From assembly GCA_025451955.1 (NCBI GenBank), contig JANWJJ010000039.1, positions 1-33,081 of the forward strand: a stretch of 33,081 bases of DNA, read 5' to 3'. Positions 23,704 through 31,534 of the stretch are shown here, piece by piece (position 1 is the stretch's first letter; every line of letters begins with the position of its first letter). This DNA comes from Rudaea sp. (GTDB taxonomy: Bacteria > Pseudomonadota > Gammaproteobacteria > Xanthomonadales > Rhodanobacteraceae). The notes under the pieces were generated by a model. That model saw only the letters and a program-made list of their open reading frames with translations, had not been told where the DNA came from and made no database searches. Both the position numbers and the translations under genes were made by a program.

Positions 23704-24488
23704 ATCTGATCGACAGCCATTCGCATCTGGATGCCGCGGAATTCGACGCCGACCGCGCGCAGGTGTTGTCGCGCGCGCGCACCGCGGGCGTCACCCGTCA
23801 GATCGTGCCCGCCGTCGCTGCCGCAACATTTGATACTTTGCGCACTTTGTGCAAAGTGGAAACCGGACTGTATCCGGCCTACGGCCTGCATCCAATGTAT
23901 CTGGCGGAACACACACCGGAACATCTGGATGAACTCGCGGCTTGGATCGAGGGCGAAAAGCCCGTTGCCATCGGCGAGTGCGGCCTGGATTTCTACATCG
24001 AGAATCTCGACGTCGACAGGCAGCGATGGTATTTCCAGCGCCAACTCGAACTTGCACGCGATGCACGATTGCCGGTGATCCTGCATGCGCGCCGCGCACT
24101 GGACGAAGTTATCGCCGGCATTCGTCGCAGCGGCGGCGAACTGACTGGCGTTGTGCACAGTTTTTCCGGCAGCGCAGAGCAGGCGCAGCAATTGTGGAAT
24201 TGTGGATTTTGCCTCGGCATTGGTGGACCAGTCACGTATCCGCGCGCACGCCGCCTGCGTGAGATCGTCGCGACGATGCCACTGGAATTTCTACTACTGG
24301 AAACCGACTCGCCCGATCAACCCCTGCACGGGCATCAGGGTGCCCGCAACGAACCGGCGCTGCTGACCGAGGTTTGTGCCTGTGTCGCGGCACTGCGCGG
24401 CGTCGATCCGGATAAAATCGCCGCGGCGACGACGACGAACTGCGAGCGTTTGTTCGGCTTGCCGCCGCTCGTCTCAACTACCGGCTGA
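23688..24488 (+). CDS. tatD: TatD-family metal-dependent DNase/hydrolase
   Basis: A 266-residue TIM-barrel amidohydrolase-like protein. The metal ligands are HSHLD (His11, His13), GECGLDF (Glu), ILHARRALDE (His), VVHSFSGSA (His) and LLLETDSPDQP (Asp). Family members are 3'-5' exonucleases or other phosphoesterases. ATG 23688 overlaps mgtE by 16 nt; GTG 23700, overlapping the mgtE stop, would give the more usual short N-terminus and is an equal alternative. The gene has a dense cluster of AT-rich motifs at 23827-23864. Its 3' end overlaps convergent tcdA by 15 nt. Confidence 0.93.
   Translation: MADSVNLIDSHSHLDAAEFDADRAQVLSRARTAGVTRQIVPAVAAATFDTLRTLCKVETGLYPAYGLHPMYLAEHTPEHLDELAAWIEGEKPVAIGECGLDFYIENLDVDRQRWYFQRQLELARDARLPVILHARRALDEVIAGIRRSGGELTGVVHSFSGSAEQAQQLWNCGFCLGIGGPVTYPRARRLREIVATMPLEFLLLETDSPDQPLHGHQGARNEPALLTEVCACVAALRGVDPDKIAAATTTNCERLFGLPPLVSTTG
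23827..23864. repeat. triple AT-rich motif cluster inside tatD
   Basis: Three copies of CAAAGT/ACTTTG occur in 30 nt. The first is minus-strand CAAAGTATCAAATG (23827-23840); the next two form a near-palindrome, CACTTTG-TG-CAAAGTG (23843-23858), followed by GAAACC. They encode an ordinary Thr-Leu-Arg-Thr-Leu-Cys-Lys-Val segment but with codons unlike the rest of the gene. Confidence 0.6.
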
Positions 24489-25256
24489 AGTTTCCAGCAA
24501 GCGCTCGATCACCCGCGCGGCAGCGACCATGCCGAACGTGGCGGTGACGTGGGTCGCCGCGCCCAGGCCGCCGCCGCAATCGAGTTTCAATCCGCCTTCG
24601 GCAGCGACCGGCCGCGTGCCGCACACGCTGCCATCGGCTTGCGGGTAGCGTACGTTCTGGCGCGAAAACACCGCCTGCACGCCGAAATAGCGTTTCGGAT
24701 TGCGCGTCCAGCCGAGCTCATCGCGCAGGCGGCGCCGTACCAGGCCGAGCAGCACGTCGTGCTCGGTGCGAGTCAAATCGCGTGCGGTGATCAGGGTGGG
24801 ATCGGTGCGGCCGCCGGCGGAACCCGAAACCACGATGGGAATTTTCCGTCGTTTGCAGAAAGCGATCATTTCCACTTTTATACGCAGCGCATCGCAAGCG
24901 TCGATCACGGCGGCGTAGCCGCGCCCGAGCAGGGAATCGAGATTCGCCACGGTCACGAATTCCGCCAACGCATGCACGCGAATATTCGGATTGATCGCAC
25001 GCACGCGCTCGGCGATGACATCGACTTTCGGCCGTCCGAATTCGCCTTCCAGCGCGTGCAACTGGCGATTGACGTTGGACACGCAGACGTCGTCGGCGTC
25101 GATCAGGCTCAATTCGCCCACGCCCGAACGCGCCAGCGCCTCGGCCGCCCACGAACCGACACCGCCGATGCCCACCACGCCGACATGCGTGCGCGCCAGA
25201 CGCGCAACGCTGCCAGCGCCATACAGCCGTTCGATGCCGGCGAAACGAGGATCCAT
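24474..25256 (-). CDS. tcdA: tRNA threonylcarbamoyladenosine dehydratase TcdA
   Basis: A 260-residue E1/ThiF-like enzyme that cyclises t6A37 to ct6A in tRNAs. The nucleotide-binding loop VGIGGVGSWAAEALARSG (about 28-45), the acidic IDADDVCVSNVNRQ, DACDALRIKVEMIAFC, and the C-terminal RYPQADGSVCGTRP and GMVAAARVIERLL are typical. It usually works with CsdA/CsdE-type sulfurtransferase partners, none of which are here. ATG 25256. It converges on tatD. Confidence 0.94.
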   Translation of the reverse strand: MDPRFAGIERLYGAGSVARLARTHVGVVGIGGVGSWAAEALARSGVGELSLIDADDVCVSNVNRQLHALEGEFGRPKVDVIAERVRAINPNIRVHALAEFVTVANLDSLLGRGYAAVIDACDALRIKVEMIAFCKRRKIPIVVSGSAGGRTDPTLITARDLTRTEHDVLLGLVRRRLRDELGWTRNPKRYFGVQAVFSRQNVRYPQADGSVCGTRPVAAEGGLKLDCGGGLGAATHVTATFGMVAAARVIERLLETSAGS

Positions 25257-25339
25257 GTCTTCCTGCCGATGTTCGATGACGAATACTTTAGCATTCGATC
25301 CACGAGTACCGCGCCGTCACGAATCCTGGGGACTCACGC

Positions 25340-26230
25340 TTAACCCGCCGAACACACCCGGTTGCGCCCGTCTTGTTTGGCGCGATAGAGCTGTGCGTCG
25401 GCGCTGCGCAATAATTCGCTGCTGCTGGCGGCAGTCGCGCCGGTCTGGGCGACGCCGATGCTGATCGTCACCTCCAGGCGTTGCTCGCGGGTTTCGATCG
25501 GCCGACCCGCCACGGCGGCACGCACGACTTCGGCCAGCGCTACCGCTTCGTGCAGCGGCGCTCCACGCAACGCCAGCGCAAATTCCTCGCCGCCCAGACG
25601 CCCGATCGGTGCGCCCGGTGGGGCATTCTCACGAATCACCTGAGCAACACCGCCAAGTACCTGATCGCCGATCAAGTGACCGTAACGATCGTTGACATCC
25701 TTGAAGTGATCCAGATCCAGCATGAGCAAACTCAACGGCTGGGAATTTCCGGCTTTCTCCACTTCTTCGTCGAGCAGAGTGCGGAAATGGCGGCGGTTGA
25801 AAAAACCGGTGAGGCTGTCGTAAATCGCCAGATCGATCAGTTCGTGGTGGTATTCCGCTTCCATGCTGGCGCCGATGAAGAACTTGATCGCATTGCTGCC
25901 GACACTGATCTGGTCGCCGTCGCGCAGCTCGGCGCGCGTCACCGGTTTGCCGTTGAGGAAGGTGCGATTGGTCGAGGCCAGATCCTCGATCAGGTAATGT
26001 CCGTCTTCGTGCCAGATGCGGCAATGCTGACGCGATACGCTCGGATGCGGCAGCGCGAGGGCACAGTCGCCGGCGCGGCCGATGAGAATCGGCGCATCCG
26101 CCAATTCGATCTGCAGGCCCAGCATCATGCCGCTGACCACGATCAACCGCGGGCTACGCTGCCCGGCGCCGGATCGCCCGGAATCGAGTACGGTGGCGCG
26201 ATCGGTCTTGGAGTTCTGATCCTTGTTCAA
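25340..26230 (-). CDS. diguanylate cyclase with N-terminal FHA domain
   Basis: From TTG 26230 the product is 296 residues. An FHA domain (about 30-115) shows GRAGDCALALPHPSVSRQHC and LASTNRTFLNGKPV, the phosphothreonine-binding loops. A GGDEF domain follows (about 130-290), with active site RLGGEEFALAL (GGEEF at about 213-217) and DLDHFKDVNDRYGHLIGDQ. No RxxD inhibitory site precedes it, so product feedback is unlikely. It probably makes cyclic di-GMP in response to a phosphorylated partner. The longer GTG start at 26287 is disfavoured because a possible -10 (TACAAT, 26267-26262) lies within it. Confidence 0.9.
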   Translation of the reverse strand: MNKDQNSKTDRATVLDSGRSGAGQRSPRLIVVSGMMLGLQIELADAPILIGRAGDCALALPHPSVSRQHCRIWHEDGHYLIEDLASTNRTFLNGKPVTRAELRDGDQISVGSNAIKFFIGASMEAEYHHELIDLAIYDSLTGFFNRRHFRTLLDEEVEKAGNSQPLSLLMLDLDHFKDVNDRYGHLIGDQVLGGVAQVIRENAPPGAPIGRLGGEEFALALRGAPLHEAVALAEVVRAAVAGRPIETREQRLEVTISIGVAQTGATAASSSELLRSADAQLYRAKQDGRNRVCSAG

Positions 26231-26372
26231 GTGGACGCTTCCCGCCCATAAGGGTTTCAGGATTGTAACGCAGCCAGAAATTCGCACCGATCGAGCAAGG
26301 CTGGCATCACAAGGCGCGCCATGATCCCGACAAATCCGCTATTCTCTACAGGCTTGTTCACTTGCCAAGACG

Positions 26373-26771
26373 ATGCGTAACCTGATCCTGTTGATTCTCG
26401 GCATGGCCATCGGCGCCATTGGCGCCGCCAATATCGTCAACGCCTTGCGCCAACGCGACGCATATCCGCGCGGACTGATGAACGTGATGCAATACCATTA
26501 CGTCGCAATGCGTGGGGACGTGCGTCTCAATCGTTGCGCCGTAAACACACCGCAACACCTGGCGATCCTGCGCGAGCTTGCCGGCGGCATCGAAACCGCA
26601 GTCTATGCCGGGGATATCCCGGAACCGCCGTTCCACGAATATGATCAGCGCCTGCGCGCCGCGCTAGACGCCGTTCCGGCCGACACAACGTCCACCGATT
26701 GCGCCGCGCTGGCGCCGGCACTCAACCGGATTGGCGCCGCCTGCGACGCTTGTCATCGGCAGTATCGCTGA
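26373..26771 (+). CDS. membrane-anchored cytochrome c'-like protein
   Basis: A 132-residue protein with an N-terminal signal or anchor helix (about 2-22, LILLILGMAIGAIGAANIV). A helical domain follows, ending IGAACDACHRQYR, so the haem-binding motif C-x2-C-H (Cys124, Cys127, His128) lies at the extreme C-terminus. That placement and length recall cytochrome c'/c556 (PF01322) proteins, four-helix bundles binding one haem. The helical region is shorter than usual and sequence support for the fold is modest. No redox partner genes adjoin. It has no strong RBS. Confidence 0.65.
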   Translation: MRNLILLILGMAIGAIGAANIVNALRQRDAYPRGLMNVMQYHYVAMRGDVRLNRCAVNTPQHLAILRELAGGIETAVYAGDIPEPPFHEYDQRLRAALDAVPADTTSTDCAALAPALNRIGAACDACHRQYR

Positions 26772-26833
26772 ATTGAATAGCGCGGCCAGGAATGGCCACT
26801 TTGACTCTTGCGATCAAGGACGAAGGCGAAAAC

Positions 26834-27706
26834 TCAGCGTTCGGGCAAGGGAATGAATTCGGTTTCGCCGGGAACGGGCGCAAAGCGTTCCGCCACCCAG
26901 TCGGCCTTGGCACGCTCAATCCGCTCGCGCGAACTGGAGACGAAATTCCACCACACATGGCGTTCGCCATCCAGCGGATCGCCACCGAACAGCACGGCGT
27001 GCGCGGCAGCGGCGGCGCGGATTTCCACCTTTCCGCCCGGCGGCAGAACAGCAAGATGGCCTGCGGCCAATTCGACTCCATCAATCAGCAAGGCTGCATC
27101 GGTCGCATAGACCGCGCGCTCGATGTGCTCGGGTGGCAAGATCAAGACGCTTGCGGCGGGGAACTCCGCGGCGAGGTAGAACATTGTGGAAAATGTTTCC
27201 ACCGGCGAGCGCTCGCCGAAAGCGTCGCCCGCGATCAGACGCAGGCGCACGCCGTTGGGGTCGATCTGCGGCAAACTCGCCGCCGGATGATGATGAAAAC
27301 TCGGCGTGACTTCCTCAGCCTCGCTCGGCAGCGCCACCCAGGTCTGGAGGCCGTGCACGTGCTGTCCTGCAGCGCGTTCCACTACCGGCGTGCGCTCGGA
27401 ATGCGCGATGCCGCGGCCTGCCGTCATCCAGTTCACGTCGCCGGGACGGATCGTCTGCACATTGCCGAGATTGTCGCGATGCTCGATCGCGCCGGCAAAC
27501 AGATAGGTCACCGTGGCCAGCCCGATATGTGGATGCGGGCGCACGTCCATGCCCTGCCCCGGTGCGAATTGTGCCGGGCCGAGATGATCAAAGAACACGA
27601 ACGGCCCGATATGACGTGCACGCAGATGCGGCAAGGCACGGCGCACGCTGAAGCCGCCGAGATCGTGGACACGCGGATCGATGATCGTCGTTTCGGTGGC
27701 AACCAT
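26834..27706 (-). CDS. pirin-family protein
   Basis: A 290-residue bicupin of the pirin family. N-terminal cupin signatures HPHIGLATVTYLFAGAIEHRD in part and MTAGRGIAHSER supply the metal ligands (His, His, His, Glu type). A C-terminal pirin domain (about 180-290) includes AVLFGGDPLDGERHVWWNFVSS in part. Some bacterial pirins are quercetinases or bind metabolic enzymes; the substrate here is unknown. A perfect 7-bp inverted repeat, GTGGAAA-ATG-TTTCCAC (27186-27202), lies in the coding sequence. Confidence 0.93.
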   Translation of the reverse strand: MVATETTIIDPRVHDLGGFSVRRALPHLRARHIGPFVFFDHLGPAQFAPGQGMDVRPHPHIGLATVTYLFAGAIEHRDNLGNVQTIRPGDVNWMTAGRGIAHSERTPVVERAAGQHVHGLQTWVALPSEAEEVTPSFHHHPAASLPQIDPNGVRLRLIAGDAFGERSPVETFSTMFYLAAEFPAASVLILPPEHIERAVYATDAALLIDGVELAAGHLAVLPPGGKVEIRAAAAAHAVLFGGDPLDGERHVWWNFVSSSRERIERAKADWVAERFAPVPGETEFIPLPER

Positions 27707-27764
27707 GCGTCATCCTAACGCGATTTCGCCGCGGTTGCTTGCGATCCGCAAATCGGCGTGGCGC

Positions 27765-27800
27765 AGAAAAACACGCCGGAGGAGCGAGTCCACCGGCGTG
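27765..27800 (-). terminator. Rho-independent terminator of the cold-shock gene
   Basis: On the minus strand CACGCCGG (27800-27793) pairs with CCGGCGTG (27779-27772) across a 13-nt loop and is followed by TTTTTCTG. It lies 16 nt after the csp stop codon. Confidence 0.85.
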
Positions 27801-27816
27801 CTGAAACGAACGGGTA

Positions 27817-28029
27817 TTATTCGGCGGGGCCGACCTCATCGGCCTGCAGGCCCTTCTGGCCCTGCACGACCTTGAAGCTCACTTTCTGGCCTTCCTGCAG
27901 GGTACGGAAACCCGTGCCGGTGATGGCGCGAAAATGCACGAACACATCGGGGCCGTTTTCACGGCTGATGAATCCGAAACCCTTGCTGTCATTGAACCAC
28001 TTGACGGTACCAACCTCACGATCCGACAT
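27817..28029 (-). CDS. cold-shock protein (CspA family)
   Basis: A 70-residue single cold-shock domain with RNP1 KGFGFIS and RNP2 VFVHF, plus GTVKWFND at the start. It binds single-stranded RNA/DNA and melts secondary structure. ATG 28029 has AGGA-like CTGTGGAG upstream; extension to 28068 is not conserved. The insertion-free short form with [11 protein letters not shown] at the end is typical of proteobacterial CspA-like proteins. It has its own terminator and, by the spacing to the AT-rich region, probably a long leader. Confidence 0.96.
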   Translation of the reverse strand: MSDREVGTVKWFNDSKGFGFISRENGPDVFVHFRAITGTGFRTLQEGQKVSFKVVQGQKGLQADEVGPAE

Positions 28030-28367
28030 AAAAACTCCACAGGACATTTCAGACAAAGCCCCGCGCAACGCGGTGCCGGCTTACTGGGATGCATGGAAAC
28101 CGGGTGACGAAGCGGATCGTAGATCAGCGCTTTCAGGTCACGATTACAAGTGACCGTGCAAACACAGTGGATAAACTATAACTCAAAATTTACAAAAGAA
28201 CGAATTTTGTACTTCTATCCTTTTACCAGCACATAACCTCATGTATCGATTATATTTTCCGGAAATCCCGCGCACGATTTCCCGCAATGCAGCACCTCAT
28301 TTCGGCGTGATTGGAGTAAGGTTTCAACCACCCAATCCCGGTTCATAGCCCTCCAAAAGGAATCGTC
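28030..28367. promoter_or_regulatory. divergent regulatory region (csp leader / unknown gene)
   Basis: An AT-rich core (28160-28255) separates the two genes. On the csp side a hairpin, GGTCAC-8 nt-GTGACC (28136-28155), lies about 107 nt before the csp ATG, compatible with the long structured leaders of cold-shock genes. On the other side a hairpin GGAAATC-8 nt-GATTTCC (28261-28282) and TATATT (about 28250) precede the unknown gene. Promoter boxes cannot be fixed with confidence. No gene is seen. Confidence 0.45.
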
Positions 28368-29015
28368 ATGCCCGCTCAAGGTTGTCATCCCAACGCCCCG
28401 CACAAGAAACTGCGCATTCCGGATTGGTACGTTTCCAGCCTGATGCTCGATCGCGCACTCGACGCCATCCTGCGCCGGGTCCGCAAGCTCGATCGTACTC
28501 ACGATATTCCCTATCTGGCGGGCTACAGCCAGGACGGCCAGACCATTTACATCGACCGCCATCTGCCGTCGACGATGAACTACAAAGGCAGGAAAGTGAA
28601 TGTCGACCGCTTCCTGATCATGCACGAGGAAGTCGAGAAAACCTTGATCGACCAACTCGGCCTGCATTATCTGCACGCGCACCAGATTGCGACTCGCGCC
28701 GAAGAAGCCGCGGTGCGCGCCGACGGCATCCTCTGGCGCGACTACGATCGCTTCATGCAGAAATACGTCAAGATAGTTGGCGACGAACGCCTGAAGAAAG
28801 TCCCCGAGGATCTGGATCTCAAGCCTTATCGCGATGAACACGACTTCGATCTGATCCAGCGCATGCGCAAGGCGCTGACCGCGCGCGGGCTGCGCAAAGG
28901 CGAAGATGCCGCCGTCATTCGCAAGGGCCTGGATCAGTACCTCGCCACGCTCAAGACCGAACGACACGACCAGGCTGCGAAACTGCGCAAGCATGCGGTG
29001 ACGAAGCGAAAATAA
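28368..29015 (+). CDS. conserved protein of unknown function
   Basis: A 215-residue soluble, charged protein without signal or membrane segments. IPYLAGYSQDGQTIYIDRHLP (about 47-67, in part) suggests a beta-hairpin. It is followed by FLIMHEEVEKTLIDQLGLHYLHAHQIATRAEE, an Asp/Glu/His-rich helix pair that could bind metal (His-Glu-Glu-x2-Glu then two His). The C-terminus is Lys/Arg-rich and helical. I have an impression of similar hypothetical proteins in alphaproteobacteria, but no function. ATG 28368 has AAAGGA at good spacing. It converges on DUF488. Confidence 0.85.
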   Translation: MPAQGCHPNAPHKKLRIPDWYVSSLMLDRALDAILRRVRKLDRTHDIPYLAGYSQDGQTIYIDRHLPSTMNYKGRKVNVDRFLIMHEEVEKTLIDQLGLHYLHAHQIATRAEEAAVRADGILWRDYDRFMQKYVKIVGDERLKKVPEDLDLKPYRDEHDFDLIQRMRKALTARGLRKGEDAAVIRKGLDQYLATLKTERHDQAAKLRKHAVTKRK

Positions 29016-29034
29016 CCGGGCTGCGACCGCAACA

Positions 29035-29604
29035 TCACGGCAGGTGCAGCTCTTGCCCTGCCGCTGTCGCATAGGTCAATTTGCCATCGACGATGCGGGC
29101 TGGCGCGGTCATCGGATGTGCGGCGCTGTGCCCGGCATCGAGGATATGCACGACGCGAACGCCGCGCGCGCACAGGGCATCGGCGATCATCGAGCGATGA
29201 CAGCGCCACCACACCGCCTCGGCGCACATCAAGGCGGTGCGCGACTGTTGCGCCAATTGCAGCAGTTCATCCAGACCTTGCGCGAACCCGGCACTGGCCA
29301 TGTAATCGGCGTAGCCTCGAAACGAGGCATTGCGCCAGGCGATGTTCGGCGAATCCGGTGCGGCGCGGCGACGGCCACCGAGCGCCGGCAGCCATCGATA
29401 ACCGATCGACTGCGCGTCGAGCGATTCCGCCAGTGCCTGCTTGCCGTACTGCGGATATTTCCGCGAAGCTGGGAAGCTGCGCACATCAGCGATTGTCTGG
29501 ATACGGTATTCGGCCAGCAGATCGAGGAATTCGGCCAGCGGGCGCGTCGAATGGCCGATCGTCCATATCGTCATCGGCTCCATCGTGCTTGCGCGCTTCG
29601 TCAT
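29035..29604 (-). CDS. DUF488 family protein
   Basis: A 189-residue protein of the DUF488 family. Signatures are TIWTIGHSTRPLAEFLDLL near the start, IADVRSFPASRKYPQ, and the metal- or substrate-site block CAEAVWWRCHRSMIAD, which contains Cys, Glu and two Trp. Family function is unknown, though a nuclease or nucleotide-related role has been guessed. ATG 29604 follows the DUF2945 stop by 3 nt; ATG 29574 matches the usual family N-terminus and is an alternative. Confidence 0.9.
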   Translation of the reverse strand: MTKRASTMEPMTIWTIGHSTRPLAEFLDLLAEYRIQTIADVRSFPASRKYPQYGKQALAESLDAQSIGYRWLPALGGRRRAAPDSPNIAWRNASFRGYADYMASAGFAQGLDELLQLAQQSRTALMCAEAVWWRCHRSMIADALCARGVRVVHILDAGHSAAHPMTAPARIVDGKLTYATAAGQELHLP

Positions 29605-29607
29605 CGC

Positions 29608-29820
29608 TCAACCGATCCTGTGCAACGCCGTGCCCTTGTGCATGGCAATGTGCTCAGTCTTGTCGCTCTTGATCTCGTATTGCGGATCTTCAGCGCTGGC
29701 GTGATGGATATACCCTTTGTAATCGACGTCGCGCACGTGCACCCTGACGATCTTTCCACTCACGTGCCCGGCTTCGGAGTTCCAGCGAACGTGATCGCCG
29801 ATTCTGAATTTCGTGACCAT
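29608..29820 (-). CDS. DUF2945 (HVA1 TUDOR-like) small protein
   Basis: A 70-residue protein. FRIGDHVRWNSEAGHVSGKIVRVH and DPQYEIKSDKTEHIAMHKGTAL (both in part) define the DUF2945 / hypervirulence-associated TUDOR domain, an SH3-like barrel. It is common in bacteria and fungi; the role is unknown, with stress links in some annotations. ATG 29820. It is co-oriented with and 3 nt from DUF488, so the two are probably co-translated; pgm ends 61 nt upstream. Confidence 0.9.
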   Translation of the reverse strand: MVTKFRIGDHVRWNSEAGHVSGKIVRVHVRDVDYKGYIHHASAEDPQYEIKSDKTEHIAMHKGTALHRIG

Positions 29821-29881
29821 ATTCCGGCTCCTCAACGTTCGACACAGGGCTTGCACCGAACTGTACGGCACCGCACTCCGG

Positions 29882-31534
29882 TCAGGGCGATGCCAGCGCG
29901 GCATCGACGATGGATTGCGCCTCGTGCAGGATCAATTGCAGATGCGCCTCGTCCCTGAAGCTCTCCGCGTAGATCTTGTAGATATCCTCGGTGCCGGAAG
30001 GCCGTGCGGCAAACCAACCGCTTTGCGCGACCACCTTGATGCCGCCGATCGCGGCATTATTGCCCGGCGCGCGATCGAATACCTGTTCGATTTTCTCGCC
30101 GGCGAGTGCATCCCTGCGCAATTGATCCGGCCGCAACTTGCCCAGTCTGGCCTTCTGCGCCGGCGTGGCCGCCGCTTCGACGCGATCGGCGAAGGGCCTG
30201 CCGAGATCCTCGGTGATCTGCGTATACAACTGGCCGGGATCCTTGCCCTGACGCGCGCTGATTTCCGCCGACAGCAGCGCGGGAACAAGACCGTCCTTGT
30301 CCGTCGTCCATACCAAACCGTCGCGTCGCAGGAACGAGGCGCCGGCACTTTCCTCGCAGCCGAAACCGAGTGAACTGTCGAACAAGCCGGACGAAAACCA
30401 TTTGAAACCCACCGGCACTTCGTACAATTTGCGCCCGAGCCGTTCGACCACACGGTCGATCAGTGCGGTGCTGACCAGGGTCTTGCCGACTGCCGCCCGC
30501 GGATTCCACTGCGGCCGGTGCCGAAACAGATAATCGATCATCACCGTCAGATAGTGATTCGGTTGCAGCAAACCGCTGCTGCGCGCGACGATGCCGTGAC
30601 GGTCATGATCGGTATCGCAGGCGAAGGCGACATCGTATCGATCCTTGAGTCCGATCAGCCGCTGCATCGCATGCGCCGACGACGGATCCATGCGAATCCT
30701 GCCATCCCAGTCGGCCGGCATGAACGCGAATTGCGGATCGACTTCCGCACTGACCACGGTCAGATCGATCTGGTAGCGTGCGGCGATCGACGCCCAGTAA
30801 TGCACGCCTGCGCCGCCGAGTGGATCGACGCCCATGCGAATGCCGGCGCTGCGGATCACATCGAAGTCGATGACGTTGCCGAGGTCGGCGACATAGGCGT
30901 CGAGATAATCGTGCGCGTGCGTGGTCGCGGCACGGCGTGCCTGTGCGAACGGCACACGCCGCACCTGGCGGACGCTGCCATCAAGCAAGGCATTGGCGCG
31001 ATTCTGGATCCAGCCGGTAACGTCGGTATCGGCCGGCCCGCCATTCGGCGGGTTGTACTTGAAGCCGCCATTGTCCGGCGGATTGTGCGAGGGCGTGATC
31101 ACGATGCCGTCGGCAAGACCGGTTTTGCGACCCTTGTTGTAAACCAGGATCGCGTGCGAGATAGCGGGCGTCGGCGTGAATTCGCCATCGGCGGAGATCA
31201 TCGTCTGCACGCCGTTGGCGGCCAGAACTTCCAGCGTGTTCTCGAATGCCGGTTGCGACAGCGCGTGCGTATCCGCCCCGACGAACAACGGGCCGTCGAT
31301 GCCCTGGTTTTTGCGGTATTCGCAGATCGACTGACTGATCGCCAGCACATGCCATTCGTTGAAACTGCGCGCGAACGCGATGCCGCGATGCCCGGACGTG
31401 CCGAACACCACTCGTTGCGCCGGCACACCGGGATCAGGTTGCAGATCGACATAAGCTGCCAGCAATTTCCCAATATCGACAAGCTCCGATGGCGGCAGCG
31501 GTCGGCCCGCGAGCGGACTGGTTTCCCGACTCAT
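29882..31534 (-). CDS. pgm: phosphoglucomutase (alpha-D-glucose-phosphate-specific)
   Basis: A 550-residue phosphohexomutase interconverting glucose 1- and 6-phosphate. The active-site serine loop is TPSHNPP (about 147-153), the metal loop DTDHDRHG, the sugar loop CEESAGASF, and the phosphate loop [15 protein letters not shown], which fits the long Pgm (not ManB/AlgC) type. It supplies glucose 1-phosphate for nucleotide sugars and glycans. ATG 31534 overlaps the pgi stop (ATGA), so the two are coupled. Confidence 0.96.
   Translation of the reverse strand: MSRETSPLAGRPLPPSELVDIGKLLAAYVDLQPDPGVPAQRVVFGTSGHRGIAFARSFNEWHVLAISQSICEYRKNQGIDGPLFVGADTHALSQPAFENTLEVLAANGVQTMISADGEFTPTPAISHAILVYNKGRKTGLADGIVITPSHNPPDNGGFKYNPPNGGPADTDVTGWIQNRANALLDGSVRQVRRVPFAQARRAATTHAHDYLDAYVADLGNVIDFDVIRSAGIRMGVDPLGGAGVHYWASIAARYQIDLTVVSAEVDPQFAFMPADWDGRIRMDPSSAHAMQRLIGLKDRYDVAFACDTDHDRHGIVARSSGLLQPNHYLTVMIDYLFRHRPQWNPRAAVGKTLVSTALIDRVVERLGRKLYEVPVGFKWFSSGLFDSSLGFGCEESAGASFLRRDGLVWTTDKDGLVPALLSAEISARQGKDPGQLYTQITEDLGRPFADRVEAAATPAQKARLGKLRPDQLRRDALAGEKIEQVFDRAPGNNAAIGGIKVVAQSGWFAARPSGTEDIYKIYAESFRDEAHLQLILHEAQSIVDAALASP

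Noticed and set aside
28160-28180. DnaA-box-like AGTGGATAA near the csp leader
   Set aside because: A single imperfect copy without a cluster, dnaA/dnaN neighbours or AT-rich unwinding repeats does not support an origin.
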